Positions 8,701 to 17,002 of a DNA stretch of 41,353 bases are shown here, piece by piece (the first letter of the stretch is position 1; the number at the start of each line of letters is the position of its first letter). The notes beneath the pieces were generated by a model. It made no database searches and was not told the origin of the DNA. It saw only the letters and a list, made by a program, of their open reading frames with translations. Position numbers and translations under genes: made by a program. Origin of the DNA: an uncultured Veillonellaceae bacterium (lineage in GTDB: Bacteria; Bacillota; Negativicutes; Selenomonadales; Selenomonadaceae); NCBI GenBank assembly GCA_902766015.1, contig CACXCC010000056.1:1-41353 (forward strand), written 5' to 3'.

Positions 8701-9576
8701 TTTGCAGGCAATACCGTTTGACGCGTCGACGATGCAGAAACTCAAAAGACGCGTTCCCGTCTTGAATTCGTTCGTCTTCAGGCTGCCGACTGTACCTTCG
8801 AGCACGATATTTTTCGGTTCACCCTCGATCTCGTCGATGCGTTTGACTTCGCCGGCTGTACCACGGCCGAAAAGGAGATCGCCCTGACTTTTGAGGACGA
8901 CGGGGCCGTTTTGCGGGCGGGCGTGTTTCTTCGGTGTTTCCGTTTTGACTGCCGGATTCTCTGCTTTTTTCGGCGCAGCCGTCTTCGTGTCAGCCGGATT
9001 GACGGCCGAAGCAGCCGGTCGGCGAATCCGAACCGGTGCACCGTCATCGCTGCAAAGTCCTGCGAGGACTTCGTCACTCGCGCGGCATTCGACGCGGCAG
9101 CGGCAGCCGAGCATTTCCCGGATTTTCGCGGCCATGACGTCACCGACGGAGTGTGCGCGCATAATTTCGCCGCCGAGTTCTCCCGGCGCATCAAGCACGA
9201 CATGACTGCCGTCTACCGTATAACGCGAACGTTTGAGGAGTTGATATACCGTCGGGTTCGAACCGGCCGTCGCGCGGATCAAATCCGGCCAAATCTGTGC
9301 GAGCGAATCCTCGACACTGACAACATCCTGATAGAAATATACCGCATGAAGACCGCAGCGCCGACGAATCCAATCCGCAGCAGCCGTAAGCAATGTCTCG
9401 GGAATGAGCGTCTGGGACGTCAGCGCAATCTCCCAAGTATTCGCATGCAGGGATACCTCGACATGACGAACCGTGCTTGACTTGATGAGATCCTTCTCCT
9501 CATCCGTCAGCGTCATGCCGCGCAGCAGCTGCCAAAACATATTCTCCTGTTGCGGAATAATGCGGTACTTCTCCAC
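5770..9576 (-). CDS. polC: DNA polymerase III PolC, lacking the exonuclease insertion
   Basis: A 1268-residue PolC; the usual length is about 1430-1450. Order: N-terminal domain, Ala/Lys/Pro-rich linker (about 195-235), OB domain, PHP domain starting at RVELHAHTTMSSMDA (about 360), polymerase with a zinc motif (CPCC...CPVC, about 737-775), catalytic VPDIDLNFSG (about 790), helix-hairpin-helix, and a C-terminal QIELF clamp-binding motif. In other PolC proteins a DnaQ-like exonuclease with a DVETTG motif is inserted within PHP. Here GMEGYLVQEDFEQK passes directly to RANHIIFLAKNP (about 424), so the module is absent and no DVETTG occurs anywhere in the protein. The frame is open throughout. The start is GTG at 9576 with AAAGGAGGG 7 bases upstream. 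It has its own promoter. Proofreading must come from another protein. Confidence 0.95.
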   Translation of the reverse strand: MEKYRIIPQQENMFWQLLRGMTLTDEEKDLIKSSTVRHVEVSLHANTWEIALTSQTLIPETLLTAAADWIRRRCGLHAVYFYQDVVSVEDSLAQIWPDLIRATAGSNPTVYQLLKRSRYTVDGSHVVLDAPGELGGEIMRAHSVGDVMAAKIREMLGCRCRVECRASDEVLAGLCSDDGAPVRIRRPAASAVNPADTKTAAPKKAENPAVKTETPKKHARPQNGPVVLKSQGDLLFGRGTAGEVKRIDEIEGEPKNIVLEGTVGSLKTNEFKTGTRLLSFCIVDASNGIACKKFFKPAKGKNGGGDEEFDTILARLREGQKVRVRGSIRFDTYMNEYVLFMDSLSLQKEILREDHAETKRVELHAHTTMSSMDAVVSVKNLILTAARWGWPAIAVTDHGVVQAFPDAAKTVKENKLDIKVIYGMEGYLVQEDFEQKRANHIIFLAKNPIGLRNLYQMVSLSHLKFFHRTPRLPRRIIEEFREGIIIGSACEAGELIRAIVEGQPEDALERIADFYDYLEIQPIHNNDFLKRSEDFPAIQTDDDLRAINLKVADLAKKLGKPLVATCDTHFLNPEDSVYRAILMKGKGFKDAEFQPPLYLRTTEEMLKEFDYLGEEAAYEAVVTNPRKINDSIEKFKPIPDDLYSPMIPGADEEIRSMSYNRARYLYGENLPKIVEDRLQQELKPIIGHGFSVLYLIAQRLVKKSNDDGYLVGSRGSVGSSFIATMTGITEVNPLPPHWRCPCCQYSEFIMDGSVGCGYDLPDKTCPVCGEPLIKDGHDIPFAVFLGFDGDKVPDIDLNFSGTYQPVAHKYTEVLFGKDNVYRAGSIQTVADKTAFGYVKKYFEERGEKKHISYIDKLAKGCMGVKSTTGQHPAGIMVVPRDMDVHFFTPIQHPANDVNCGTITTHFDYHSISSRLVKLDILGHDDPTVIKMLEDLTHRDPKTIPFDDPATTSLFSSTDALGLTPEELGATSGTFGIPEFRTPFTRQMIDDTHPNQFSDLVRISGFSHGTDVWLGNAQDLIRSGQCTIKNAISARDDIMMYLIHQGIDPLLSFKTMEKVRKGRGIAPEVVEKLRAGKIPEWFIESCQKIKYLFPRAHATAYVMMAYRIAFCKVHYPLAYYAAYFSIRAAEFDANVVARGKDFVKEQIEALERQSKEQKLDAKQNATLIVLQLAWEMYLRGYSCEHVDLYHSQATKFVIRKTSLLPPIASLSGMGTKAAESIVEARKKGDFTSVEDLRRRTGISKTNIEVLRDHGCLDGMNETDQIELFM

Positions 9577-9606
9577 GTTCGAACCCTCCTTTGTCTCTGA
9601 TGTTCT

Positions 9607-9612
9607 ATTATA
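9607..9612 (-). promoter_or_regulatory. Extended -10 promoter of polC
   Basis: The minus strand reads TGATATAAT, a consensus -10 TATAAT with the TGn extension, 30 bases before the polC GTG. No good -35 sits 17 bases upstream. The upstream gene is closed off by a terminator, so polC needs its own promoter here. Confidence 0.65.
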
Positions 9613-9646
9613 TCACATTTCCGGCCGCGCGAGGAACAGCGCATAC

Positions 9647-9676
9647 AAAAAGCCGGTGCCTGAAACGGACACCGGC
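9647..9676 (-). terminator. Intrinsic terminator after the transglycosylase gene
   Basis: On the minus strand a GCCGGTG/CACCGGC stem (9670-9676 with 9652-9658) is followed by TTTTT. It lies 20 bases after the transglycosylase stop and ends the polA-mutM-coaE-slt transcript before the polC promoter. Confidence 0.85.
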
Positions 9677-9697
9677 CGAAACATCTCCGTCGCCTGA

Positions 9698-10345
9698 TCA
9701 GCGCGGATAAAGTTCCCGATATTTCTTTTGATCGTTTAAGACTTTGCGGACGTAATTGCGCGTTTCACTGAACGGGATGGCATTGACATCGGAAAATGTC
9801 GCCGTATCCCAGCCGTACGTTTGAATCCATTCCTGAACATTGCCGCGTCCGGCGTTATACGCTGCCAGCGCGAGTACATCATTGCCGCGGAATTCCTCCT
9901 GCAATGATCCGAGATACCAGATGCCGAAACGGACATTGACATCCGGATCGTGCAAATCGTCGGCCCCGGTATACCGTGCATCACCGATCTGCTCCGAAAT
10001 CCAGTGCGCCGTATCCGGCATGAGCTGCATGAGCCCCACAGCGCCGCGATGCGAGTGCACGTTATGGCGGAACCGGCTCTCATTGCGGATAACGGCGGCG
10101 GCGAGACTGCTGTCAACGTCATATCGATCGGCATATGATTCAACCGTTATGCGGTACGGATACGGATAGAGAATCTGACGCTCGAGATTCGGACGTTGCC
10201 AAACAGCGACAGCCGAGACCAAAACCGCGATGAGCACAACGGCTTTCAGTTTCCGGTGACGCCGCGGTAATGCGGATGCAGTGATATTTTCATTTTCTTG
10301 GTGTTTGAAGGGAATCATAACGCGAATGACATCTGCAGAGAACAT
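9698..10345 (-). CDS. Membrane-anchored lytic transglycosylase (SLT family)
   Basis: A 215-residue protein: a basic N-terminus, one membrane segment (about 33-49), then an SLT lysozyme-like domain. The catalytic Glu is in VIRNES (E89), followed by GAVGLMQLMPDTA and ALAAYNAG, the conserved family motifs. It cleaves peptidoglycan glycan strands outside the membrane, giving 1,6-anhydromuramyl ends. It follows coaE by about 30 bases and precedes a strong terminator, as last gene of the polA-mutM-coaE operon. This polA-mutM-coaE-slt order is seen in other Bacillota. The SD before ATG 10345 is weak; ATG 10318 is an alternative. Confidence 0.9.
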   Translation of the reverse strand: MFSADVIRVMIPFKHQENENITASALPRRHRKLKAVVLIAVLVSAVAVWQRPNLERQILYPYPYRITVESYADRYDVDSSLAAAVIRNESRFRHNVHSHRGAVGLMQLMPDTAHWISEQIGDARYTGADDLHDPDVNVRFGIWYLGSLQEEFRGNDVLALAAYNAGRGNVQEWIQTYGWDTATFSDVNAIPFSETRNYVRKVLNDQKKYRELYPR

Positions 10346-10377
10346 AAATTTTACTTACCTGTATACCTGAATCTTAC

Positions 10378-11361
10378 TTATTTCACCGTGATGGAAAGGA
10401 TCTGATCGATCGCGCCGGCCTGTTCCTGGAACAGTTCGAGAACAAGACCGTCCGGAAGGTGCAGCCATTTTTTCGGCTTACCTTCGATCGGCGTGACACC
10501 TTCATACGTCAGCGCTTTTGTGCGAACGGAATCGAAATCCTTGACAACGAGTCCGAGATGATGTGCCTGTCCGGATTCCCAATTCTCCGGCGCCGCGACA
10601 AGCTGCAATCCGCCGCGAAGCCAAACCTGACGCACGACGCCGTCAACTTCCTTGCGGCGCGTGATTTCCATGCCGAAAACGTCGCGGAAAAACGCAATCG
10701 ACCAATCCAGATCGCGTACCGTAACGGCCGCGTGTTCAAGGTATGCCTGTTCTGCCATAGAAAAGAGTCTCCTTCCTGACATCTTCCAAAAATGTTTAAT
10801 CTGATGATACAACTCATCGCGTGTGCCGCCGTTATTGATCAACACATCGGCATAACGCATCTTTTCTTTTAACGGCATTTGAGCCTGAATCCGCTCCAAC
10901 GCTTCTTCACGAGTAAAACCGTTACGCGCCATGAGGCGGCGAAGCTGTTCTTCGGGCGTTATATAAACGACCCAGACTTCGTCGACAAACGCCTGCCAGC
11001 CGGATTCGAGAAGCAACGGAATGTCAAGGACGACGACGTTTCTGCCGCGCGCCTCTGCCATGTCAATTTCCCGCCGGATCTGCGCACGAATGAGCGGATG
11101 CGTCGTGTCATTGACCCATCGGAGTTCCTGCGGGTCGCCGAAAATCCTCGCACCGAGTGCCTTGCGGTCAAGCGTCCCGTCCGGCAGAATGACCTCGTCA
11201 CCGAAATGCTCACGGTACGCGTCAAAAATCGCCCCGCCGGGTTCCATGAGTTTTGCGGTGACCTGATCCGCGTCAATGACATAAGCCCCGATGATACGCA
11301 GACGCTTGGAAACCGTCGATTTGCCGCAGGCAATGCCGCCGGTCAGTCCGATTATTTTCAT
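10378..11361 (-). CDS. coaE: Dephospho-CoA kinase fused to a VOC (glyoxalase-like) domain
   Basis: One open frame of 327 codons. Residues 1-201 are a complete CoaE: P-loop GLTGGIACGKST (6-17), VIDADQV, LDIPLLLESG and a VLINNGGT segment. CoaE phosphorylates dephospho-CoA in the last step of CoA synthesis. Residues 202-327 are a VOC domain starting MAEQAYLEHAAVTVRDLDWS, with likely metal ligands in LEHAAV, HHLGLVV and LVLELFQ. CoaE is normally about 200 residues, so the VOC part is extra. At the junction the coaE codons contain AGGAAGGAGA followed by ATG (10758), the expected start of a free VOC gene. Either a true fusion is made, or the VOC domain is also translated separately. ATG 11361 has AGGAG upstream. 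VOC substrate unknown. Confidence 0.9.
   Translation of the reverse strand: MKIIGLTGGIACGKSTVSKRLRIIGAYVIDADQVTAKLMEPGGAIFDAYREHFGDEVILPDGTLDRKALGARIFGDPQELRWVNDTTHPLIRAQIRREIDMAEARGRNVVVLDIPLLLESGWQAFVDEVWVVYITPEEQLRRLMARNGFTREEALERIQAQMPLKEKMRYADVLINNGGTRDELYHQIKHFWKMSGRRLFSMAEQAYLEHAAVTVRDLDWSIAFFRDVFGMEITRRKEVDGVVRQVWLRGGLQLVAAPENWESGQAHHLGLVVKDFDSVRTKALTYEGVTPIEGKPKKWLHLPDGLVLELFQEQAGAIDQILSITVK
10756..10777 (-). promoter_or_regulatory. Internal ribosome binding site and ATG inside the coaE-VOC frame
   Basis: Minus strand: AGGAAGGAGA (10777-10768), then 9 bases, then ATG (10758-10756). The ATG is in frame with coaE and is codon 202. It marks the exact border between the kinase and the VOC domain. 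It may still drive a separate 126-residue VOC protein. Confidence 0.6.
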
Positions 11362-11388
11362 ACACTTCTCCTGTCACCGGTTAACGTG

Positions 11389-12258
11389 TCAATTGTTATG
11401 ATCCGTCATGTCATCCGTCGCAGGATCATGTTCCGGCAAAGGCTGGCAATGCGGACAAAAATGTGTCCCGCGGCCGCCGACTTTGATCTTCTCAATCACC
11501 GTACCGCAACGCCTACAGGGTTCACCGTTCCGGTGATAAACCGCAAGATGCTCCTGATGCTCTCCGAAACCGCCTTCGCCGTTGCGGTAATTACGAAATG
11601 TCGTTCCGCCGTCGCGGATCCCGGCTTCGAGAACCTGACGGATCGCACCGACAAGATGCTCTGCGTCAAGTTTAGTCAAATCCACTCCGTGCCGCAGAGG
11701 ATGAATCCCCGCGAGAAAGAGCGCTTCGTCAACGTAGATATTGCCGAGTCCCGCAACATTTTGCTGGTTGAGCAGGAACGATTTGACGGGAGCTTTGCTC
11801 CGTTTCAGTTTACCGAAAAGATATGCCGATGTAAAGTCATTCTCCAGCGGTTCCGGCCCGAGTGTTTCCATACCCGACACCGAATACGTTTCGCCCGGCA
11901 CAATCGCCGCGATTGTTCCGAATGTACGCAGATCGGAAAACATAAGTCTTCCGCCGTCGTCAAGTTCAAAATACAGCCGCGCATAACGGTCATCCTGCGG
12001 TTCCGGCGTATAATAGAGACTTCCCGTCATTCGCAGATGCAGGATAAGTTCCGTCCCGTCCGAGAGTCCGAGACGAATGTATTTCCCGCGGCGGGAGCAT
12101 CCGTCAATGGTTTTCCCTTCCGTCAATGCGGTGAATGACGCGGGATCGGGATGTCGAAGCTGACGCGGCAGTAAAAGCACGGTCTTTTGGATCGTTTTTC
12201 CCGGCAGAACCGTGTTTAAATAACGGCAGATCGTTTCTACTTCCGGCAGTTCCGGCAT
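11389..12258 (-). CDS. mutM: Formamidopyrimidine-DNA glycosylase
   Basis: A 289-residue Fpg/MutM. It begins MPELPEVE, with Pro2 as the catalytic nucleophile and Glu3. Other marks are a GRRGKYIRL segment, the LLNQQNVAGLGNIYVDEALF helix-two-turn-helix, and a C-terminal zinc finger (CRRCG...CPHC). It excises 8-oxoguanine and other oxidised purines. About 20 residues of acidic tail follow the zinc finger. It begins 10 bases after polA and is followed by coaE, so it sits in a repair/CoA operon. Confidence 0.97.
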   Translation of the reverse strand: MPELPEVETICRYLNTVLPGKTIQKTVLLLPRQLRHPDPASFTALTEGKTIDGCSRRGKYIRLGLSDGTELILHLRMTGSLYYTPEPQDDRYARLYFELDDGGRLMFSDLRTFGTIAAIVPGETYSVSGMETLGPEPLENDFTSAYLFGKLKRSKAPVKSFLLNQQNVAGLGNIYVDEALFLAGIHPLRHGVDLTKLDAEHLVGAIRQVLEAGIRDGGTTFRNYRNGEGGFGEHQEHLAVYHRNGEPCRRCGTVIEKIKVGGRGTHFCPHCQPLPEHDPATDDMTDHNN

Positions 12259-12267
12259 ATGCTCACC

Positions 12268-14874
12268 TTACTTTGCTTCAGCCCAGTTTTTGCCGTAATG
12301 AATGTCAATCGGCAGCGGCACTTTAAGTTCAACAACGTGTTCCATCGTCTCGCGCAGAATCGCCTCGACTCGTTCGCGCTCCGATTTCGTGATTTCGAGA
12401 ACGAGTTCGTCGTGCACCTGCAAAAGAATACGGCTTTTCAACTCTTCTTCCTGCAAACGCCCGTACGCCGCAATCATTGCGAGTTTAATGATATCGGCGG
12501 CAGAACCCTGAATCGGTGTATTCATCGCCATGCGTTCCGCGAGCGAACGCTGATTGAAATTACGGCTTTTGATCGCCGGGAGTTCCCGTCTGCGTCCGAA
12601 CATTGTCGTAACGGCGCCCGTTTTATGCGCCTCAGCGACGAGTCCATCGAGGAATGACTTGACCCCCGGATACCGCGTAAAATAACGGTCGATATAATCC
12701 GCAGCCTCGCGGCGGGTGATATTGAGATTTTTCGCGAGTCCGAAATCGCTGATGCCGTAAACGATACCGAAATTGACAGCTTTGGCGTGACGCCGCATTT
12801 CCGGCGTCACATCCTCGAGCGGGATGCCGAATACTTCAGCCGCTGTACGTGCGTGTATATCCTGATTATGGCGGAATGCGTCAACAAAATTGACGTCACC
12901 CGACAAATGCGCGAGCAGCCGTAGTTCGATCTGTGAATAATCGGCCGAAAGCAGGTAATCATAGCCTTCTCCCGGCTCGAAGAGCGCACGTATCGTCTTG
13001 CCTTCCTCGGTACGCACGGGGATATTCTGCAGGTTCGGGTCGGAACTTGACAGGCGCCCCGTTGCCGTCACGGTCTGATTGAACTGCGTATGAACGCGTC
13101 CGGATTCCGAGGAAATCAGGTCGCCGATACCGTCAAGATAGGTCGATTTCAGCTTTGTCCAGAGACGGTACGCGAGAATTTCTTCGATAATCGGATGCGC
13201 AAAGCGCAGTTTTTCGAGCACTTCGGCATTCGTCGAGTACCCCGTCTTCGTCTTTTTAACGGGCGGCAGGCCGAGTTTGTCAAAGAGGATCTCGCCGAGC
13301 TGTTTCGTCGAATTGATGTTAAATTCCGTCCCGGCAAGATCATAGATCGTCTGACGGAGCGCATCGATGCGTTTGCCGACTTCCGTTTTTTCCGTTTCGA
13401 GGTGTTCGCGGTTGACATAAACACCGTGTTTCTCCATCGCGGAAAGAACGGCGACAAGCGGCAATTCCGTAGTCTCATAAAGCTTCGTCAAACCGTTATC
13501 CTGCAATGTATTGCGCAGAACCGGCGCGAGTTTGCGAAGCGTCTGTGCCGTCCAAGCAAGTTCGGCTTCCTCCGAGTCAAACGACTCCGGAACAGACTCC
13601 GACGACAGATATGCCGCAGCGATGCGGCCGAGTTCGTACTTCGAAAGCTCCGGCTGCAACAAGTAAGCGGCAATTTCGACGTCAAAATAGCGGTTTTCCG
13701 GTTTCAAACCGGCATGATAATACCGTTTGAGCCCGAACAACGTGACGTCTGACATCGCGTCAATCGCGTCAAGCAAAACCGGGAAAGCCGCACTGCGGCG
13801 ATGAACAATCCCGTTTTGCCCGTCCGGCAGACTGACGGCAATTGACGTCAACTGTTCAAACGGTACGCTCCCCGTAAACGACGCGGCGATCGCAGCCTCG
13901 TTAACACCGTCCCAGGGATAGCTTCCGTCAACTTTATCCCAGTTTTCCCAATGCAGTTCCGCAGCCGGTGCCTGCGGCTGTTCCGGGAACAAGTCTTCTT
14001 TCGGTGCAAAGATTTTCTGATAGTTTTTCCAGACTGTACGCAGTTCATAGCGTTCGCAAAACGCGCGTGCCGCATCCTGACGCGGTGTCATCGTAAACGT
14101 TTCCGCGTCAAAGACAAGATCCGGTACGGCGAGTTCGATCGTCGCAAGCTCTTTGGAGAGAATGGCCTGTTCGTGATTTTCTTCGAGATTGCTTTTGAGT
14201 TTCTTTCCGCGAATCTCCGCGAGATGTTCATACACGCCTTCAAGCGTTCCGTAAGCGAGAAGGAGTTTCGTCGCCGTTTTCGGCCCGACTCCCGGCACGC
14301 CCGGAATATTATCGGATGTATCCCCCTGCAGGCCTTTCAGGTCAATGAGGCGAATCGGCTCAATCCCGTACTCCTCCGTAAAGGCCGCTTCATCATAAAC
14401 CTTCAGTTCGGTAATGCCTTTTTTCGTCATGAGTACGCGCAGATTCGGACGTACGAGCTGCAACGCATCACGGTCACCCGTCACGACGAGAACGTCAAAT
14501 CCCTGTGCCGCGGCCTGTGTTGCCAGCGTTCCGATGATGTCATCGGCTTCATACCGTTCTTTTTCGATGAGATTCAGCCCGAATGCATCTGCCATTTCAT
14601 GAAACAGCGGAATCTGCGCGAGCAATTCTTCCGGTGTCTTATCGCGAGTCCCCTTATATGCAGGAAAACGTTCCGTACGGAACGTTTTCTTACTTTTGTC
14701 AAAAGCAAGAGCCAGATAATCCGGCTCATACTCCGACAGCAATTTTGTCAGCATATTGGAGAATCCGTAAATCGCGTTTGTCGGCTCACCTTTCGAGTCC
14801 GTCAGGGGAGGCAGTGCGTAAAAAGCCCGATAAAGCAGGCTGCTGCCGTCTAAGACAATAAAGCGTTTTGTCAA
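12268..14874 (-). CDS. polA: DNA polymerase I with a degenerate 3'-5' exonuclease domain
   Basis: An 868-residue Pol I. The N-terminal 5'-3' exonuclease (about 1-290) has VLDGSSLLYRAF and the GVPGVGPKTA helix-hairpin-helix. The polymerase domain has DYSQIELRLLAH (motif A, about 641), KAVNFGIVYG (motif B, about 695) and QVHDELVLEI (motif C, about 821). In the middle domain the DxE motif of proofreading enzymes is not recognisable, and the LKYD position reads LKRY, so the 3'-5' exonuclease is probably inactive, as in several other Bacillota. The start is TTG at 14874 with GGAAGGAG upstream. It follows the L,D-transpeptidase by 27 bases with no visible terminator. It acts in Okazaki fragment processing and repair. 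Confidence 0.96.
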   Translation of the reverse strand: MTKRFIVLDGSSLLYRAFYALPPLTDSKGEPTNAIYGFSNMLTKLLSEYEPDYLALAFDKSKKTFRTERFPAYKGTRDKTPEELLAQIPLFHEMADAFGLNLIEKERYEADDIIGTLATQAAAQGFDVLVVTGDRDALQLVRPNLRVLMTKKGITELKVYDEAAFTEEYGIEPIRLIDLKGLQGDTSDNIPGVPGVGPKTATKLLLAYGTLEGVYEHLAEIRGKKLKSNLEENHEQAILSKELATIELAVPDLVFDAETFTMTPRQDAARAFCERYELRTVWKNYQKIFAPKEDLFPEQPQAPAAELHWENWDKVDGSYPWDGVNEAAIAASFTGSVPFEQLTSIAVSLPDGQNGIVHRRSAAFPVLLDAIDAMSDVTLFGLKRYYHAGLKPENRYFDVEIAAYLLQPELSKYELGRIAAAYLSSESVPESFDSEEAELAWTAQTLRKLAPVLRNTLQDNGLTKLYETTELPLVAVLSAMEKHGVYVNREHLETEKTEVGKRIDALRQTIYDLAGTEFNINSTKQLGEILFDKLGLPPVKKTKTGYSTNAEVLEKLRFAHPIIEEILAYRLWTKLKSTYLDGIGDLISSESGRVHTQFNQTVTATGRLSSSDPNLQNIPVRTEEGKTIRALFEPGEGYDYLLSADYSQIELRLLAHLSGDVNFVDAFRHNQDIHARTAAEVFGIPLEDVTPEMRRHAKAVNFGIVYGISDFGLAKNLNITRREAADYIDRYFTRYPGVKSFLDGLVAEAHKTGAVTTMFGRRRELPAIKSRNFNQRSLAERMAMNTPIQGSAADIIKLAMIAAYGRLQEEELKSRILLQVHDELVLEITKSERERVEAILRETMEHVVELKVPLPIDIHYGKNWAEAK

Positions 14875-14901
14875 CGGTTTCTCCTTCCTTATCCATCAGG
14901 T

Positions 14902-16101
14902 TCAGGCAGCCGGTTTTGCAATGACCGTTTTGGCCGTGCTGTCCGTTTTAGCCGGAGCAGCCGTTGCAGCGGCCGGAGCTGCCGTCTTCGTTTCGGCTTT
15001 GACAGTCGGAACCGTCTTCGTGCCTGCAGCCGATTCTTCCTTCGTCAGGATTTTACCGTTCTCAACGATCGGAACGATTTTGTTTTCTGGCTCTGCAGCT
15101 TTTTCCTGTACCGGGGCAGCCATCGGCGTGCCGAGCGTATAAACGCCGTTCGTCAAACCGCCGTCAATTTTGAAGAGCGTGGAAACATCGTCAGCGTTGC
15201 AGTAAAGGTTGTCTTTCTTCTGATAACCGACGGCCTGGCCGTTCGGCGTAATGAGCGTATTGCCTGCCGTATTCCAGCTCAACGACGTTTTCGTAGCAGC
15301 GGCGAGTTCTGCTGCCGGGAGGTACGTAATGTCATCTTTAATGAAAGCTTTGCCCTTCATTTTCGTGCCGTTGACAACGAGCGCATAGACTTTTCCGACA
15401 TAGTTCGGTTCACCCGTAGCGGCGTCAACTTTTGCCTGAACGTCAGCGTCATCGACAAAATCGCTGACACCGTAGCCCTTGAGCCATTTCATGACGTCAG
15501 CGGCCGAGACTTTCTGCCAGCCGTATCCGTCCGGATAAATGTAGTATACAACGTTGCTGTCCGGAGCTTTCTCGACAACGACACGGTTATAACCGATTTC
15601 GAGCGGCGTGCCGACCTGAATGAGGTCATAAAGATCCTCGGCATTTTTTTCATTCATGCGGACGCAGCCGTTCGAAACGTAATGACCGATCGATTCCGGA
15701 TGATTCGTGCCGTGGATACCGTAGTTGCCCGTAAAGCCCATCCAACGATATCCGAGCGGATTTGACGGACCGGACGGGATCGAGTTGGCGGAATCCTCCG
15801 GGTCAGTCCACGTCGGATTGAGATCCTTCGTGATGATCTTGTAATAACCGACCGGCGTCGGCGTTGAAGCTTTGCCCGGTCCGATCGGATAAAGGCGAAC
15901 GCGCTCATTGCCCTGATACAAAGCCAGTGAACGTGCTGCGAGGTTGATGATAATTTTACGATCGGCAATATCGCCCGTAACGGCTTTCGGCGTCTGCGCA
16001 GCCGCTTCTTCTGCCGAAGCCGTCTGCGTCAGGCCCGTTCCTGCGCCGAACATCATGAGCGTACCGAGTACGCCCGCACAAATTTTCTTCCACATAGTCA
16101 T
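14902..16101 (-). CDS. Secreted L,D-transpeptidase (YkuD domain) with Ala/Thr-rich tail
   Basis: A 399-residue exported protein from ATG 16101. A signal peptide (WKKICAGVLGTLMMF core) probably ends after ASA (residue 30). A YkuD domain follows, with HGTNHPES and SNGCVRMN carrying the catalytic His and Cys (C146). It likely makes 3-3 peptidoglycan cross-links or attaches wall proteins. A region with copper-amine-oxidase-like or stalk-like character follows (about 220-310), then a low-complexity Ala/Thr/Lys/Pro tail (about 335-399). The longer upstream reading is rejected because an AGGAGA SD and the signal peptide fit the inner ATG. Transcribed toward polA. Confidence 0.88.
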   Translation of the reverse strand: MTMWKKICAGVLGTLMMFGAGTGLTQTASAEEAAAQTPKAVTGDIADRKIIINLAARSLALYQGNERVRLYPIGPGKASTPTPVGYYKIITKDLNPTWTDPEDSANSIPSGPSNPLGYRWMGFTGNYGIHGTNHPESIGHYVSNGCVRMNEKNAEDLYDLIQVGTPLEIGYNRVVVEKAPDSNVVYYIYPDGYGWQKVSAADVMKWLKGYGVSDFVDDADVQAKVDAATGEPNYVGKVYALVVNGTKMKGKAFIKDDITYLPAAELAAATKTSLSWNTAGNTLITPNGQAVGYQKKDNLYCNADDVSTLFKIDGGLTNGVYTLGTPMAAPVQEKAAEPENKIVPIVENGKILTKEESAAGTKTVPTVKAETKTAAPAAATAAPAKTDSTAKTVIAKPAA

Positions 16102-16153
16102 AATAATCTCTTCTCCTATAGTACTGAACAGTATCACGGATCCTATCTGCGGC

Positions 16154-16159
16154 ATTATA
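16154..16159 (-). promoter_or_regulatory. Possible -10 element for the L,D-transpeptidase gene
   Basis: Minus strand TATAAT about 53 bases before the ATG, in an AT-rich gap after xth. An alternative pair, TTGCAA with TACTAT at 17-base spacing, lies just upstream. The exact promoter is uncertain. Confidence 0.3.
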
Positions 16160-16232
16160 ATTTGCCGTTACGATATATAGTACCATGTTCATAGTTAAAT
16201 TGCAAAAACAACCGCAAGTTTTCGATATTTCG

Positions 16233-16988
16233 TCAATCCCGCAGCTGCAATTCGACCGGACAATGATCACTGCCGAAAATTTCCGCATGAATCGAAGCAT
16301 TTTCAATGCGTTCCTGCAGACGTTTTGACGTCAGGAAATAGTCGATGCGCCAACCGGCATTCGTGAGACGTGCCTTGCGAAGATACGACCACCATGTATA
16401 AGCACCCGTCACATCCGGATGAAGCGTACGGAACGTGTCAAGGAAACCGGCATCGAGGAGTTCCCCGAATTTGCCGCGTTCCTCATCAGTAAAGCCGGCG
16501 TTGCGGCGATTCGTCTTCGGATTCTTGAGGTCGATTTCCTGATGCGCGACATTGAGATCGCCGCAGACGACGACCGGCTTTTTTGCGTCAAGTTCCGTCA
16601 GATACGCACGGAACGCATCTTCCCAAACCATGCGGTAGTCCAGGCGTTCAAGTTCGCGCTTGGAGTTCGGCGTATAAACGGTAACGAGATAAAATGACGG
16701 CAGTTCGAGCGTGATCACGCGTCCTTCGTGATCGTGTTCCTCGATGCCGAGACCGTACGTGACGTCAAGCGGCTCGACGCGGGAAAAAACCGCCGTACCC
16801 GAATAACCTTTGCGCTCCGCACTGTTCCAATACTGTTTGTAACCGGTCAGATCGAGAATCGCCTGTTCCGGCTGCATTTTCGTTTCCTGCAGGCAGAACA
16901 CGTCGGCGTCAAGTGCGCGAAACGACTCCATAAAGCCTTTTTTGAGGCAGGCCCGCAGGCCGTTGACATTCCAGGATATCAGTTTCAT
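16233..16988 (-). CDS. xth: Exodeoxyribonuclease III / AP endonuclease
   Basis: A 251-residue ExoIII-family enzyme. Motifs: SWNVNGLRA (N7), LQETK (E35), CGDLNVAH (D144, N146) and GSDHCPV (D241, H242). All metal-binding and catalytic residues are present. It cuts at abasic sites in base excision repair, fitting with mutM and polA nearby. ATG 16988 has GAGGGG upstream. It lies 14 bases after lepB, probably in the same transcript. Confidence 0.95.
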   Translation of the reverse strand: MKLISWNVNGLRACLKKGFMESFRALDADVFCLQETKMQPEQAILDLTGYKQYWNSAERKGYSGTAVFSRVEPLDVTYGLGIEEHDHEGRVITLELPSFYLVTVYTPNSKRELERLDYRMVWEDAFRAYLTELDAKKPVVVCGDLNVAHQEIDLKNPKTNRRNAGFTDEERGKFGELLDAGFLDTFRTLHPDVTGAYTWWSYLRKARLTNAGWRIDYFLTSKRLQERIENASIHAEIFGSDHCPVELQLRD

Positions 16989-17002
16989 GTCAAAATCCCC
17001 TC

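Noticed and set aside
9247..9258. A GGTTCGAACC sequence reminiscent of a tRNA T-arm (similar at 9577-9585).
   Set aside because: No cloverleaf, anticodon arm or acceptor stem surrounds it. The first copy is inside polC and the second is the polC SD region.
5770..9576. The idea that the PolC exonuclease is missing through a frameshift or split gene.
   Set aside because: The frame is continuous, and the flanks on both sides of the missing module align directly with known PolC.
10378..10758. Annotating the VOC part only as a separate gene.
   Set aside because: The frame is open from coaE through the VOC domain, so a fusion is the direct reading. Separate translation from the internal site is kept as a possibility.
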